32,620 bases of DNA, from positions 1 through 32,620 of the forward strand of contig JABEVB010000228.1 of the NCBI GenBank assembly GCA_013044165.1. Direction: 5' to 3'. This DNA is from Phycisphaerales bacterium (GTDB lineage Bacteria; Planctomycetota; Phycisphaerae; WQYP01). Both the position numbers and the translations under genes were made by a program. Below the pieces are notes generated by a model. The model made no database searches, was not told the origin of the DNA, and saw only the letters and a list, made by a program, of their open reading frames with translations. Positions 15,609 to 23,792 of the stretch are shown here, piece after piece (the stretch's first letter is position 1; every line of letters starts with the position of its first letter).

Positions 15609-16184
15609 ATGATGAGAAAGATATTTATTGACTATTCACTTGCGATGCTGGTGGTGATCAGCCTTTCAGGCTGTGGCAGCCCCCCGCCTCTGGTTATTCC
15701 ACTGGTTCCGCTTTCGCCCGAAGTGCAGCGGCTGGCGCCCGATATCAGCCTGGCCGCCCATGATAACGACCAGGCGCAAGCGGCCATCGGAAAGCTTACT
15801 ACGGCCAATATGCGGGTGATCAAGCCGGCGGTAACACATGTGCTTACGCGCCAAAAGCAAACACTGGCTTCGGCGGCAGCGCAGGTGGCGCTGCTTGAAG
15901 CTGGGGCCAAACGATCCGATGCCGCCGCCGTGAGTCTTGTGCAACGGCAGCAGCAACTTACCGGAGCGCTGGCAGTCGCGCAATCGCAGGCAGCGGCAGC
16001 GCGCAACCGCTACGAAAGCGCCTGGCTGGGAGGCAAAGCGCATCGCCTGCTGGAGTGGATTGTGGGCATCGGCATTGTGCTGCTGATTGTGGACTTTCTG
16101 GCGTCGAGCTTTTTGGGAGTTGGACTGAATCCATTTGAATGGCTGGCAGGCCTGGGCCGCGCGGCACAGGCAAAGCATGCTTAG
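15609..16184 (+). CDS. Lipoprotein with coiled coil and C-terminal membrane segment
   Basis: The product has 191 residues. The N-terminus has a lipoprotein signal (LAMLVVISLSGC, lipobox LSGC). The middle is Ala/Gln-rich and predicted helical (VLTRQKQTLASAAAQVALLEAG; QRQQQLTGALAVAQSQAAAARNRYESA). A second hydrophobic stretch (LLEWIVGIGIVLLIVDFLASSFLGVGL) lies near the C-terminus. A lipid anchor plus coiled coil plus transmembrane helix could span the envelope like a unimolecular spanin, but orientation and function are guesses. AGGAG precedes the start, and the previous gene ends one base earlier. No homologous family is recognised. Confidence 0.65.
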   Translation: MMRKIFIDYSLAMLVVISLSGCGSPPPLVIPLVPLSPEVQRLAPDISLAAHDNDQAQAAIGKLTTANMRVIKPAVTHVLTRQKQTLASAAAQVALLEAGAKRSDAAAVSLVQRQQQLTGALAVAQSQAAAARNRYESAWLGGKAHRLLEWIVGIGIVLLIVDFLASSFLGVGLNPFEWLAGLGRAAQAKHA

Positions 16185-16208
16185 CCGATTTTTTACAGGA
16201 GTAACCTC

Positions 16209-16397
16209 ATGTTTGTTGTTGGATTGCTTTTAGGATTGGCCAGCGGCGTAGCTGCGGTATTGGCGGTGCAGGCTTTGGCCGAACACAAGAGCTTTGGCGC
16301 AGCGGCCCGTGAAGACGGCGCTGCGGCACAGGCCGAAACGCGCAAGCTGCTGGGTGACGTATTAACGGAAGTAAAAAAGCTTACCGGCAAGCTGTAA
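16209..16397 (+). CDS. Small single-pass membrane protein
   Basis: The product has 62 residues. The first 24 residues are a hydrophobic helix (MFVVGLLLGLASGVAAVLAVQAL), and the rest is a charged amphipathic helix ending TEVKKLTGKL. AGGAG followed by TAACCTC precedes the ATG at a good distance, which supports translation. It lies 24 bases after the lipoprotein gene. Size and topology would suit a holin-like or accessory role, but no family is recognisable. Confidence 0.6.
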   Translation: MFVVGLLLGLASGVAAVLAVQALAEHKSFGAAAREDGAAAQAETRKLLGDVLTEVKKLTGKL

Positions 16398-16430
16398 CCC
16401 AATCGTCGGCAGCGCACGCGGAGACTTCAA

Positions 16431-17735
16431 ATGAATATTCTGGTGAAGTGGCCCACGCGGGGCCGGCCGGAAAGATTTATCGCCAACCTGCGGCAATGGC
16501 GCAAGCTCGAATCGGGGCGGCATCAGGTGCGGTATCTGATCTCGGTTGATCAGGATGACGTGCTGATGACCGCCCCTGCCATGCGGCAACAGCTTACGGA
16601 AGTTAACGCTCTGGTGCGCGTCGGCCCGGGCGGCCGTAGCAAGGTTGCCGCATGCAACAGTGACACGAACGAATATTTGAGCGAAAGCGGCTTCGACGCC
16701 CAGACTCTTATTCTTGCCAGCGACGACATGCACCCTATGTTCCGCGGCTGGGACCATGTGGTAGCCGAGAAAATGCTTCAATGCTTTCCGGCCATGGACG
16801 GCGCTGTGCATTTTAATGATGGCTACCTCGGCGGATCGCGGCTGATTACGATGTCCATTGTGGGTATCAACCTCTACCGCCGGCTCGGTTCTTTTTATCA
16901 TCATGAGTACCAGTCGTTTTTTTGTGATGACGAGTTTACCAGGCTCGTGCGACTGCGGCATAAATATGTTTACGACCACCGCATTCTTTTTGAGCATCGG
17001 CACGTTGGCCTTACGCCTGATGAGCTGTTTAAGCGCAATGAGCAAAGCTGGTTGCATGATCAGCAGTTGTACCAGCGCAGGATGGCTGCTGACTTTTATG
17101 AGCCAAAGCCCCTGCTAAGCGTACTCATTTGCGCCTTAGACATTCGGCGGGCGCTGCTCGACAGGCTGGTTGCCGAGATTCATCGGCAGATATTCGCCCT
17201 GGCGGCTCCGCACGAGGTAGAATTGCATATTGTGCTGGACCAAAAGCAGATGAGCGTGGGAGCCAAACGCAACGCGCTGCTGACGATGGCCCGTGGCCGC
17301 TATGCAGCCTTTATTGATGATGACGACTGGGTTGCTTCCAGCTATGTTGCCGAGATTCTTGCGGCTATCAAGCGCCGGCCCGGCGTTGATTGCGTGGTGT
17401 TTGCCGGCCGACTCAGCGTGGATGGCCGCGATGTGGGGCCATTTGATTATTCACTTAAGCACCGGCGGTACCATCAGGTTGGAAATAACTATTACCGCAC
17501 GCCCAACCACCTGTGTCCGGTAAAAGTAGAACTTGCCCGGCAGGTGCGCTTTCCAGAAATTAATCGGGGCGAAGACACCGACTATGCCGTGCGGCTCTAC
17601 AGGCTGCTGGCCACAGAGGAACCAGCCGGGCCTGCCGAAGCCGCACCCGATGCGCCAAATCGCGTGCTGTATTTTTACCGCTTCAGTCCCACTGGCACGC
17701 AAACACAGCGACCGGCCACGGACCGCGTTTTGTAA
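16431..17735 (+). CDS. Two-domain glycosyltransferase (GT-A fold)
   Basis: The product has 434 residues. The N-terminal half begins NILVKWPTRGRPERF and carries LILASDDMHP (93-102), a DxD-type nucleotide-sugar motif. The C-terminal half starts at about 227 (KPLLSVLICALDIRR) and has GAKRNALLTMARGRYAAFIDDDDW (277-300), a classical GT2 DDD motif, with a later NRGEDTDYAVRL that looks like the catalytic ED region. Two GT-A units in one chain suggest a polymerising or two-step enzyme. Similar proteins occur in tailed phages and bacteria; donor and acceptor are unknown. It ends the capsid-led run, 33 bases after the small membrane protein, with GGAG upstream of the ATG. Confidence 0.8.
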   Translation: MNILVKWPTRGRPERFIANLRQWRKLESGRHQVRYLISVDQDDVLMTAPAMRQQLTEVNALVRVGPGGRSKVAACNSDTNEYLSESGFDAQTLILASDDMHPMFRGWDHVVAEKMLQCFPAMDGAVHFNDGYLGGSRLITMSIVGINLYRRLGSFYHHEYQSFFCDDEFTRLVRLRHKYVYDHRILFEHRHVGLTPDELFKRNEQSWLHDQQLYQRRMAADFYEPKPLLSVLICALDIRRALLDRLVAEIHRQIFALAAPHEVELHIVLDQKQMSVGAKRNALLTMARGRYAAFIDDDDWVASSYVAEILAAIKRRPGVDCVVFAGRLSVDGRDVGPFDYSLKHRRYHQVGNNYYRTPNHLCPVKVELARQVRFPEINRGEDTDYAVRLYRLLATEEPAGPAEAAPDAPNRVLYFYRFSPTGTQTQRPATDRVL

Positions 17736-17741
17736 ACGCGG
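17723..17741 (+). terminator. Hairpin overlapping the glycosyltransferase stop codon
   Basis: CCGCGTTT (17723-17730) and AAACGCGG (17734-17741) form a perfect 8-base stem with a 3-base loop that includes part of the stop codon. No T-tract follows. A smaller hairpin, TGCGGA/TCCGCA, lies at 17756-17769. Together they may mark the 3' end of the capsid-led transcript. Confidence 0.4.
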
Positions 17742-17949
17742 CGAGAGCCGATAACTGCGGATGTCCGCATAACAGAAACGCCAATGGCTCGCTTTATGGC
17801 CCGCTGTTATGGGCTGGATGATTTTTGCCGAGACAAATCGCCGGAATCGCCAATATCTGTGGGCTAATCTACCGATACATAACTGTCGCAACTCCCGGAT
17901 ACGTTGTGTTTAAGCGCTCGCCGTGTGGCGAACCGCCGGGAGTTCTTTC

Positions 17950-19110
17950 ATGTGGGGAGCAGTTATGCACCGGTTTGCTCGAAGATCAGGGTATGTTGCG
18001 GTAGGCCGCAGTACAGTAGAAAAGATTGACTCACCCACGGCGGTAGCAACAGGGCCTGGAGTCATCGAACGACCCACGGCGGCTAAGCCGCAGACAGGGC
18101 CGGATATTGTAAGCGTATCATTTGCCGGCGGCCTTGGAGAACAGGCCGCCTCAAATCAGCCGCCTTCCAACGAGGCTGCTGAAAAACATGCCTCGGCACT
18201 CACGACCGCCCCCTCGGCGGATACCACGACCTATGATGCTCAAGCGGCGGCCAAATCGGTGCGCGGCATGAAAAACTTTTCGCTGGTGTTGGGCGAAATC
18301 GGTTGCCTGATGCTGGTGGCGGCCCTCTGGTTTCTGCCGGCGCCAACCACCAGCGGCCTCTGGACGCATTCGGCCCGTGCGCTGAGTCAGCTTTCACCAA
18401 CATTGCCCAACTTCCTTCGGGCGATTGAACTTATCGGCGGCTTGGCCGGGCTGGTGCTCATTCCGTTGATGCCTGCGGCGCGCCGTGGCAAATATCAACT
18501 CCGTTTTGGCTTGTTCATGCTGGCGATGCTGGGCGTGGCTCTTCTGCAGCAGTATCAGATTGGGTTTTATCTGGTATTCCTGCCAACGCTGGGGTTGCTC
18601 TCGGTGATGATTGCCGACGCCATTGTTCGGGTGCGGCCATCGCAGGGCGGCAGCGTAAGCCTGCGCCGGTGGCAGCTCGCGGCTGGCTGCGTAACAACGG
18701 CGGTCTGGCTTGTGCCGGCGTATGCCGCGATTACGGGCAGTCACTATGCAGGTATCTTCGCGGTGGCGCATGGCGGACGACTGCAAACCATGTTCCGCGT
18801 CGGGTGCATCGCCGGTGAAGCGGTTGGTTTGCTGACGCTGATGGGGTGTGCGGTGCAGTTTACCGGCATACTCAAGAATGTTACTCGGGTGCTGTCGGTG
18901 GGCGCGGTGATGCTGGCCTTTGCCGTAGGCTTTCTGATGAGCACCGCTATTTCGGGCGTGTTACGCGGTGATCGGGGCTGGTTCGGCATTGAACTGCTGT
19001 GGTTGCTGTTTCTCGTTGTTGGATCGCTGCTGCTGGTTTGGGGTGGCTTTGCCCTGAGACTGTCAGTGTTTGCAGCCGACAACCGAGGTGAGGCCGGCGT
19101 AACCATGTAA
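17950..19110 (+). CDS. Polytopic membrane protein of unknown function
   Basis: The product is 386 residues from ATG 17950 (GGGAG 8 bases upstream); ATG 17965 with GGGGAG is also possible. The first 110 residues are polar and Ala/Pro/Thr-rich, then about eight hydrophobic segments follow. Examples are GEIGCLMLVAALWFLPA, ELIGGLAGLVLIPLM, LFMLAMLGVALLQ, IGFYLVFLPTLGLLSVMIA, AVMLAFAVGFLMSTAISG and LLWLLFLVVGSLLLVWGGFAL. No catalytic or transport motif is recognised. The long low-complexity cytoplasmic N-terminus is a pattern seen in planctomycete membrane proteins. It ends 36 bases before a strong terminator. Confidence 0.75.
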   Translation: MWGAVMHRFARRSGYVAVGRSTVEKIDSPTAVATGPGVIERPTAAKPQTGPDIVSVSFAGGLGEQAASNQPPSNEAAEKHASALTTAPSADTTTYDAQAAAKSVRGMKNFSLVLGEIGCLMLVAALWFLPAPTTSGLWTHSARALSQLSPTLPNFLRAIELIGGLAGLVLIPLMPAARRGKYQLRFGLFMLAMLGVALLQQYQIGFYLVFLPTLGLLSVMIADAIVRVRPSQGGSVSLRRWQLAAGCVTTAVWLVPAYAAITGSHYAGIFAVAHGGRLQTMFRVGCIAGEAVGLLTLMGCAVQFTGILKNVTRVLSVGAVMLAFAVGFLMSTAISGVLRGDRGWFGIELLWLLFLVVGSLLLVWGGFALRLSVFAADNRGEAGVTM

Positions 19111-19146
19111 AGTGCCATTATTCCCCACGGGGTTCCTCTATTATCT

Positions 19147-19187
19147 CGACTGGCGGATTCTGCGACGAGTCCGCCAGTCGCTTTTTT
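19147..19187 (+). terminator. Rho-independent terminator
   Basis: CGACTGGCGGA (19147-19157) and TCCGCCAGTCG (19170-19180) form a perfect 11-base stem with a 12-base loop, followed by CTTTTTT. It ends the transcript of the membrane protein gene. Confidence 0.9.
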
Positions 19188-19280
19188 GCCACGACCCATC
19201 CGCCCGCACCCGACACATCGGCGGTGATGTATTCACCCGGAAAACCGGCTGCTACCTGGTGAGGCGCTCTGACTCAAGTC

Positions 19281-20393
19281 TTACTTTCGCGGCGGCGAGC
19301 CACCGTTGCGCAATTCCTTGAACATGCGGTTGGCCAGCGTCCCGGCCCACAGGGCCATCGCCAGCGGGGCCATCATCCACAGTGCCTGCAGCACGCCCAG
19401 GGCCGCCCCGCTAACCTCGCCGGGCGTAAAGCCCAGCAGTGCCAGCACCGCCTGCAAAGCCACCAGCGGAACCATTACGGCAAAGGCAATGCGTGCTGCA
19501 ACACGGGCCGGCATGCCAATGTCGCGATTCATCATTGCCACCAGCACCAGCGCCAGCAGCCCCATCATAGCGCTCCACAGCAGCATTAGCCCCCACGCCA
19601 CTATGCCCGCGCACCAGGCAATCAGCCAGTAAATAACCCCACCACTCCGCTGAAGCATATCCTGCAGCGATGCGGAGTTAATTTGAACCGCAGGCAATTG
19701 GGCCACCGGCGTTTTAATAGAAAGCGTTGAACCGCTCGCCGCAAGCAGTAGACGCTGCACGCGGCTCATGGGGATCATTGCCTGCTGGCCGCTGATTTCA
19801 TGGACATCTATCTCCGTTGGTGTAATGACCATGGTCGTCGCCGCGGCCGACGGCGGAACCGCAGTACCTTGCGCGATCTGAATGGAAATGCCCTCGCTTT
19901 TAAGATGAAACGGGGGCTTTTTGGAGTTGGGCACAACCGACAGCTTGCCGTTGCTGATGACCATCGGTGCGTACATGGCATCATAGCCTTTGGCGATACG
20001 GTCCATTTGCTTAAGCCCGTCGCCGGCGAGGCGTGAGCCAATAATGCCCCCGGAAATCAAAGCCACAAAAATGAGCGGCCATAATGTGTAGCGCAGCGGG
20101 TACAAAGCCGCTTTGGCCCAGTAGTGCGGCTCTGCCAGCAGAAGCAGAGTGCGCGGAATAAAACGCGGCGGCTTAAAGATAACCTGTCGCAGCTTCGGTG
20201 GCGGATTTGATGGCCCCGGCCTGCCTGTGCCCACCGAGTCGCCCATGGGCTTTAGCTCACCACCATACGGCGAACGCGGTGGCGCCGCAGCGGGGGCCGA
20301 TTCCGGGTTACCACCGGGTTTGGAAGCTGCCGACGATGGGTCGCGCGGTTTGTCGGTGGAATCATCCGGTGTGAATGGCGGAGTGTCAGGCAT
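19281..20393 (-). CDS. DUF1189-like membrane protein with Pro-rich N-terminus
   Basis: The product is 370 residues from ATG 20393; an earlier in-frame start at 20450 cannot be excluded. The first 85 residues are Pro/Ser/Gly-rich. A first transmembrane helix (LWPLIFVALISGGIIGSRL) follows YWAKAALYPLRYTLW. A long non-membrane domain comes next (FHLKSEGISIQIAQ, TEIDVHEISGQQAMIPMSRV), then four C-terminal helices (IYWLIAWCAGIVAWGLMLLW, GLLALVLVAMM, AFAVMVPLVALQAVLALLGF, LWMMAPLAMALWAG). The order of helix, extracytoplasmic domain and helix cluster matches DUF1189-type proteins, whose function is unknown. It is 91 bases downstream of efp on the same strand. Confidence 0.65.
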   Translation of the reverse strand: MPDTPPFTPDDSTDKPRDPSSAASKPGGNPESAPAAAPPRSPYGGELKPMGDSVGTGRPGPSNPPPKLRQVIFKPPRFIPRTLLLLAEPHYWAKAALYPLRYTLWPLIFVALISGGIIGSRLAGDGLKQMDRIAKGYDAMYAPMVISNGKLSVVPNSKKPPFHLKSEGISIQIAQGTAVPPSAAATTMVITPTEIDVHEISGQQAMIPMSRVQRLLLAASGSTLSIKTPVAQLPAVQINSASLQDMLQRSGGVIYWLIAWCAGIVAWGLMLLWSAMMGLLALVLVAMMNRDIGMPARVAARIAFAVMVPLVALQAVLALLGFTPGEVSGAALGVLQALWMMAPLAMALWAGTLANRMFKELRNGGSPPRK

Positions 20394-20484
20394 GGGTTTT
20401 ATCCAGAACATGGCGGGCCAAAAGGGTGCGCCCGCCAAAAATGTGGTCAAACGCCAAACCGCCTGTGTTTACCCGCGGAGGCAA

Positions 20485-21051
20485 TTAATCATTCACGCGG
20501 CCAAGGTATTCCCCTGTGCGGGTATCCACGCGTACGGTGGTGCCTTGGGTAATAAAGTCGGGAACATTTACCACCAGTCCGGTTTCGAGCGTGGCGTCTT
20601 TGCCCACGTTGCTGACGGTGGCACCCTTCATGCTGGGCGGGCAGTCTACAATTTCAAGCTCCACGGTGTTGGGCAGTTCCACCGAAAACGGCTTGCCCTG
20701 GTACATCGTAATTTGCACCTGCGTGTTGGGCTTAAGATATTTCACCGCATCGCCGACCACATCGCCGGAGAGTTCAAGCTGTTCAAAATCGCCAAGGTCC
20801 ATGAAGTGATGCGTCTGACCTTCGGAGTACAGGTATTCCATGGGCTTTTGTTCGAGAAAGGCCTGCTCGAGCGTGTCGTCCACGCGAAAGCGCTGTTCGA
20901 TGATGCTGCCCGTTTGCGTGTCTTTCAACTTCACCTGCATAAACGAGCGCCAATTGCCTTTGGACACCTTGGCAAAATCATGCACCACATAGAGCTTGTT
21001 GTTGTATTCCACGGCCACACCGCGCCGCAAATCAATCGCCTTGATGGACAT
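20485..21051 (-). CDS. efp: Translation elongation factor P
   Basis: The product is 188 residues, the canonical EF-P length, with three beta-barrel domains. EF-P enters the ribosomal E site and relieves stalling at polyproline. Diagnostic segments are FMDLGDFEQLEL (83-94), VELEIVDCPPSMKG (129-142), ATLETGLVVNVPDFI and the C-terminal VDTRTGEYLGRV. The tip loop of domain I reads AKVSKGNWRSF (27-37) instead of the usual PGKGxA, two residues longer, with Lys31 and Arg35 as possible functional residues. The several Pro-rich proteins in this window are natural clients. It is 64 bases downstream of tRNA-Glu and upstream of the DUF1189-like gene. Confidence 0.95.
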   Translation of the reverse strand: MSIKAIDLRRGVAVEYNNKLYVVHDFAKVSKGNWRSFMQVKLKDTQTGSIIEQRFRVDDTLEQAFLEQKPMEYLYSEGQTHHFMDLGDFEQLELSGDVVGDAVKYLKPNTQVQITMYQGKPFSVELPNTVELEIVDCPPSMKGATVSNVGKDATLETGLVVNVPDFITQGTTVRVDTRTGEYLGRVND

Positions 21052-21088
21052 CTGAACCTCAAAAAACCACTGGTCGCCACGCCGCTGG

Positions 21089-21110
21089 GCCGGCGCCCCG
21101 TAGCGCCGGC
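21089..21110 (-). terminator. Hairpin between tRNA-Glu and efp
   Basis: GCCGGCGC and GCGCCGGC form a perfect 8-base stem with a 6-base loop, starting 5 bases beyond the 3' end of the tRNA gene. On the minus strand a T6 run follows, but only about 22 bases later (21066-21061). It may terminate or process the tRNA transcript. Confidence 0.4.
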
Positions 21111-21115
21111 AACAA

Positions 21116-21188
21116 TGCCCTCATGGGGATTCGAACCCCAGTTACAGGCGTGAAAAGCCCGTGTCCTAGGCCTCTAGACGATGAGGGC
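21116..21188 (-). tRNA. tRNA-Glu (anticodon UUC)
   Basis: The 73-base minus-strand gene folds as a cloverleaf. Acceptor GCCCTCA pairs with TGAGGGC, with discriminator A. The D-arm region is GTCTAGAGGCCTAGGAC. The anticodon stem CGGGC/GCCTG encloses loop TTTTCAC with TTC at 34-36. The T arm is TGGGG-TTCGAAT-CCCCA. The overall pattern is that of bacterial tRNA-Glu. CCA is not encoded, so it must be added by the nucleotidyltransferase. Confidence 0.95.
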
Positions 21189-21577
21189 GAGCGAGCCACG
21201 AATTATAACCCGCAGTAAATGAAAAATACAAATGAGTAACCGTGCCGGCAATGCAAAAAGCAACTCGAGCGATCCTGCAACCCATGTTGGTCTTTATACT
21301 TGATGCGCCGTCGCTGATGGCTTCGTTGGCAGGGCCGCATTGCCTCCAGGCTAGGACAGCCGACGGCTGCAAATCCAAAGTAGCTCGGCGGTTATTGCGC
21401 TTTCTGAGCCACAGCCGCCTCATTTGGCCAGCGCACCAAACCAAATGCACCATTAAGGCATCCGATAATGTAAATTTGCGCGGGTTCCGGCAAGAAATTA
21501 TGTCGTGCGGCGTTTCACTTAGCTGTGCGAAGGCGTTACACTTTGAGTTTGCAATGCGCCGCGAAAGGAAGTAGGTC
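21189..21577. other. 389-base intergenic region, no gene seen
   Basis: The region lies between tRNA-Glu (minus) and the export operon (plus). Open frames exist on both strands but look random: Cys/His-rich, no motif, no ribosome binding site. It should contain promoters for both directions. A weak TACACT lies near 21536, and AGGAAG precedes ATG 21578. Nothing else stands out. Confidence 0.5.
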
Positions 21578-22369
21578 ATGCGACCTGTAGAACTCATGAC
21601 ACACACTACCCCAGAGCCAGCTCGCTTGCAAAGCCGGGCGGGCGCGGTTGCCGCTGCTGCCGGGCCGGGCTTGATCAGAACTCACAATGTCGTCAAACGC
21701 TATCTGGTCGGCGGCACGGAGGTTCGCGCCCTGGATGGGGTAACCCTGACAATTCACGAAGGCGAACTGGTAGCGATTACCGGCTCTTCCGGCAGCGGAA
21801 AATCTACCCTTATGAATATTCTCGGCTGCTTGGATTCTCCTGATTCGGGCGATTATTTCATCGCTGGCGAAGATGTGTCAAAACTTAAGAGCGATCAGCT
21901 TGCTCGTATCCGCAACCGGCGCATCGGCTTTGTTTTTCAGAGTTTTAACCTGCTGCCGCGTCTTTCATCGGTGGAAAACGTTGAGCTGCCGCTGTTATAC
22001 GCCGGACGGCACCACGCGGCGGCCAAAGCACGCGAAGCCCTCGAGATCGTTGGTCTTGGCGATCGGTTGGATCATGAACCGAATCAACTCTCAGGCGGGC
22101 AGCGGCAACGCGTAGCCATCGCCCGAGCCATTGTGACGGATCCGGCCATCATCCTCGCCGACGAACCCACCGGTAATCTTGACAGCCGTTCTGGTGATGA
22201 AATATTAAAGCTTTTTGAGACGCTGCATCAGCAGGGGCGTACGATTTTGATTGTCACGCATGATCCGGACATTGCGGCCTTTTGTCCGCGGGAAATCAAC
22301 ATGCGCGATGGAAAAGTTTTGCGCGATGGCGCGCCGGCGGCGGGCTTGACCGCCCATGGAGGAGATTAG
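21578..22369 (+). CDS. ABC transporter ATP-binding protein (MacB/LolD type)
   Basis: The product has 263 residues. After a nonconserved 30-residue lead come the A-loop region ([16 protein letters not shown]), Walker [10 protein letters not shown] (69-77), Q-loop [24 protein letters not shown], signature [14 protein letters not shown], Walker [14 protein letters not shown] and the H-loop IVTHD. The Q-loop and D-loop text is typical of the MacB/LolD/FtsE family, which drives mechanotransmission rather than import. It opens a four-gene plus-strand operon with an adaptor, a permease and an outer membrane channel. AGGAAG before the ATG supports the start. Confidence 0.95.
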   Translation: MRPVELMTHTTPEPARLQSRAGAVAAAAGPGLIRTHNVVKRYLVGGTEVRALDGVTLTIHEGELVAITGSSGSGKSTLMNILGCLDSPDSGDYFIAGEDVSKLKSDQLARIRNRRIGFVFQSFNLLPRLSSVENVELPLLYAGRHHAAAKAREALEIVGLGDRLDHEPNQLSGGQRQRVAIARAIVTDPAIILADEPTGNLDSRSGDEILKLFETLHQQGRTILIVTHDPDIAAFCPREINMRDGKVLRDGAPAAGLTAHGGD

Positions 22370-22463
22370 CCGCCGCGAGAAGTACCGCATTGGCAAATCA
22401 GCGGCAAAATGCCCCGCCAGCCATGTTAACGAAAAGATTAGTCCAGATTAGCAAGAAAGTGCC

Positions 22464-23750
22464 ATGTTCAAAAAAACTGTCGTTGTCATTATCGTACTCG
22501 CTCTCATCGCCGGGGGCATCTGGTTTTACGTCAAAAAGCAGATTGCCTCGGCACCGGTTACCAACCCGGTGCAAACCGCATTGGTTAAAAAGGGCCTGAT
22601 GGTGGTAGACGTGGCGTGCTCCGGCACGGTCAACGCCAATCAAAACGTGGATATCAAGTGCCAGGCGGGCGGGCAGATCGTCAAGCTGCCATTCCAACTT
22701 GGCGCCCTCGTCAAACAGGGAGACCTTCTGCTGGAGGTGGACCCCACCCCCGAAGAGCAGGCACTTGAGGTCGCCCAACGCAATCTCGAACAGGCACAGT
22801 TTCAATACCAGACAGCGCAACTTAATCTCCAGATCGCCGAGCAGAATCTCATCACCGACACCGCTACGGCCAACGCCAACTTTCTTTCGGCGGAGGCTGC
22901 GGCCGCCAACGACCAGATTCTGCTCAATCGCACGGCAACGCTGCTTAAAGAAAATCTTGCCAGCCAGGAAGACTATGACAATGCAAAGACCACTCTCACT
23001 CAGGCTCAGGCGAGCGTGGCTTTGGCCCGGGCAGCGGTTAACAAGCTCAAGACGGAAGCCCTGCAGGTTAAATTACAGGGCCTTAGCGTTAAGCTCGCTA
23101 ATGTTGCCGTGGAGTCCAACAAGGTTGCCGTCCAGCAGGCCCAGATCAACCTCTCATATACCAAGGTGATGGCACCGCTGACGGGTGTGGTATCAAATGT
23201 AGCTGTGCAAATCGGCCAGGTTATCTCATCTGCGCTTACCAACGTAGGTGGGGGCACCACTATATTAACGCTGGTGGATCTTTCGCACATTTATGTGCTC
23301 GCGAGCGTCAACGAAAGCGACATAGATAAGGTTCACGTTGGAGACACCGTCTATATCACCGGCTCGGCCTACCCGGGCAAAGTATTTCTTGGCAAAGTTG
23401 TGCAGATGGGACCGGTGGGAACCAATAACTCCAACGTCATTACCTTTCCGGTAAATGTCGAGGTAGTCGGAAAGGACAAGCAACTTCTCAAACCCAACAT
23501 GACCGCCGAGGTGGACATTATCGCCAACCGCCTGCACAACGTCGTGTATATTCCGCTGCAGGCCGTGCAGGTGCAGGGTCGCAAGGACTTTGTCAATGTC
23601 GTAGGCCCTGACGGCACGCAAACGCTCACGCCGGTTACGCTGGGCGTCAACAATGGCCGTGAATGGCAGGTGCTCAATGGCCTTAAACCCGGCCAGAAGG
23701 TTGTGGTGTACAGCGGCGATTATGGTAGCACATGGATGCGGCATCATTAG
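22464..23750 (+). CDS. Periplasmic adaptor (membrane fusion) protein, MacA/HlyD type
   Basis: The product has 428 residues. It has an N-terminal anchor (VVVIIVLALIAGGIWFYVKKQ, about 5-25) and lipoyl half-motifs around VNANQNVDIKCQAGGQIVKLPFQLGALVKQGDLLLEVDPTP and the later YTKVMAPLTGVVSNVAVQIGQV. A long alpha hairpin lies between them (EEQALEVAQRNLEQAQFQYQ ... KLANVAVESNKVAVQQAQINL). The beta-barrel and membrane-proximal domains follow, with ILTLVDLSHIYVLASVNESDID and KPNMTAEVDIIA. It would link the inner membrane ABC permease to the TolC-like channel. It begins 94 bases after the ATPase gene with a weak ribosome site. Confidence 0.93.
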   Translation: MFKKTVVVIIVLALIAGGIWFYVKKQIASAPVTNPVQTALVKKGLMVVDVACSGTVNANQNVDIKCQAGGQIVKLPFQLGALVKQGDLLLEVDPTPEEQALEVAQRNLEQAQFQYQTAQLNLQIAEQNLITDTATANANFLSAEAAAANDQILLNRTATLLKENLASQEDYDNAKTTLTQAQASVALARAAVNKLKTEALQVKLQGLSVKLANVAVESNKVAVQQAQINLSYTKVMAPLTGVVSNVAVQIGQVISSALTNVGGGTTILTLVDLSHIYVLASVNESDIDKVHVGDTVYITGSAYPGKVFLGKVVQMGPVGTNNSNVITFPVNVEVVGKDKQLLKPNMTAEVDIIANRLHNVVYIPLQAVQVQGRKDFVNVVGPDGTQTLTPVTLGVNNGREWQVLNGLKPGQKVVVYSGDYGSTWMRHH

Positions 23751-23792
23751 AGGAGTTCGCGCGTCGTCGGCGCAATACATTCGGTAAACACT

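Noticed and set aside
20149-21153. Plus-strand open frame of 334 codons
   Set aside because: It runs antisense through efp and into the tRNA gene, so it cannot be a normal gene.
21242-21574. Plus-strand open frame of 110 codons upstream of the export operon
   Set aside because: There is no ribosome site, its composition is irregular and no recognisable motif is present; it is treated as intergenic.
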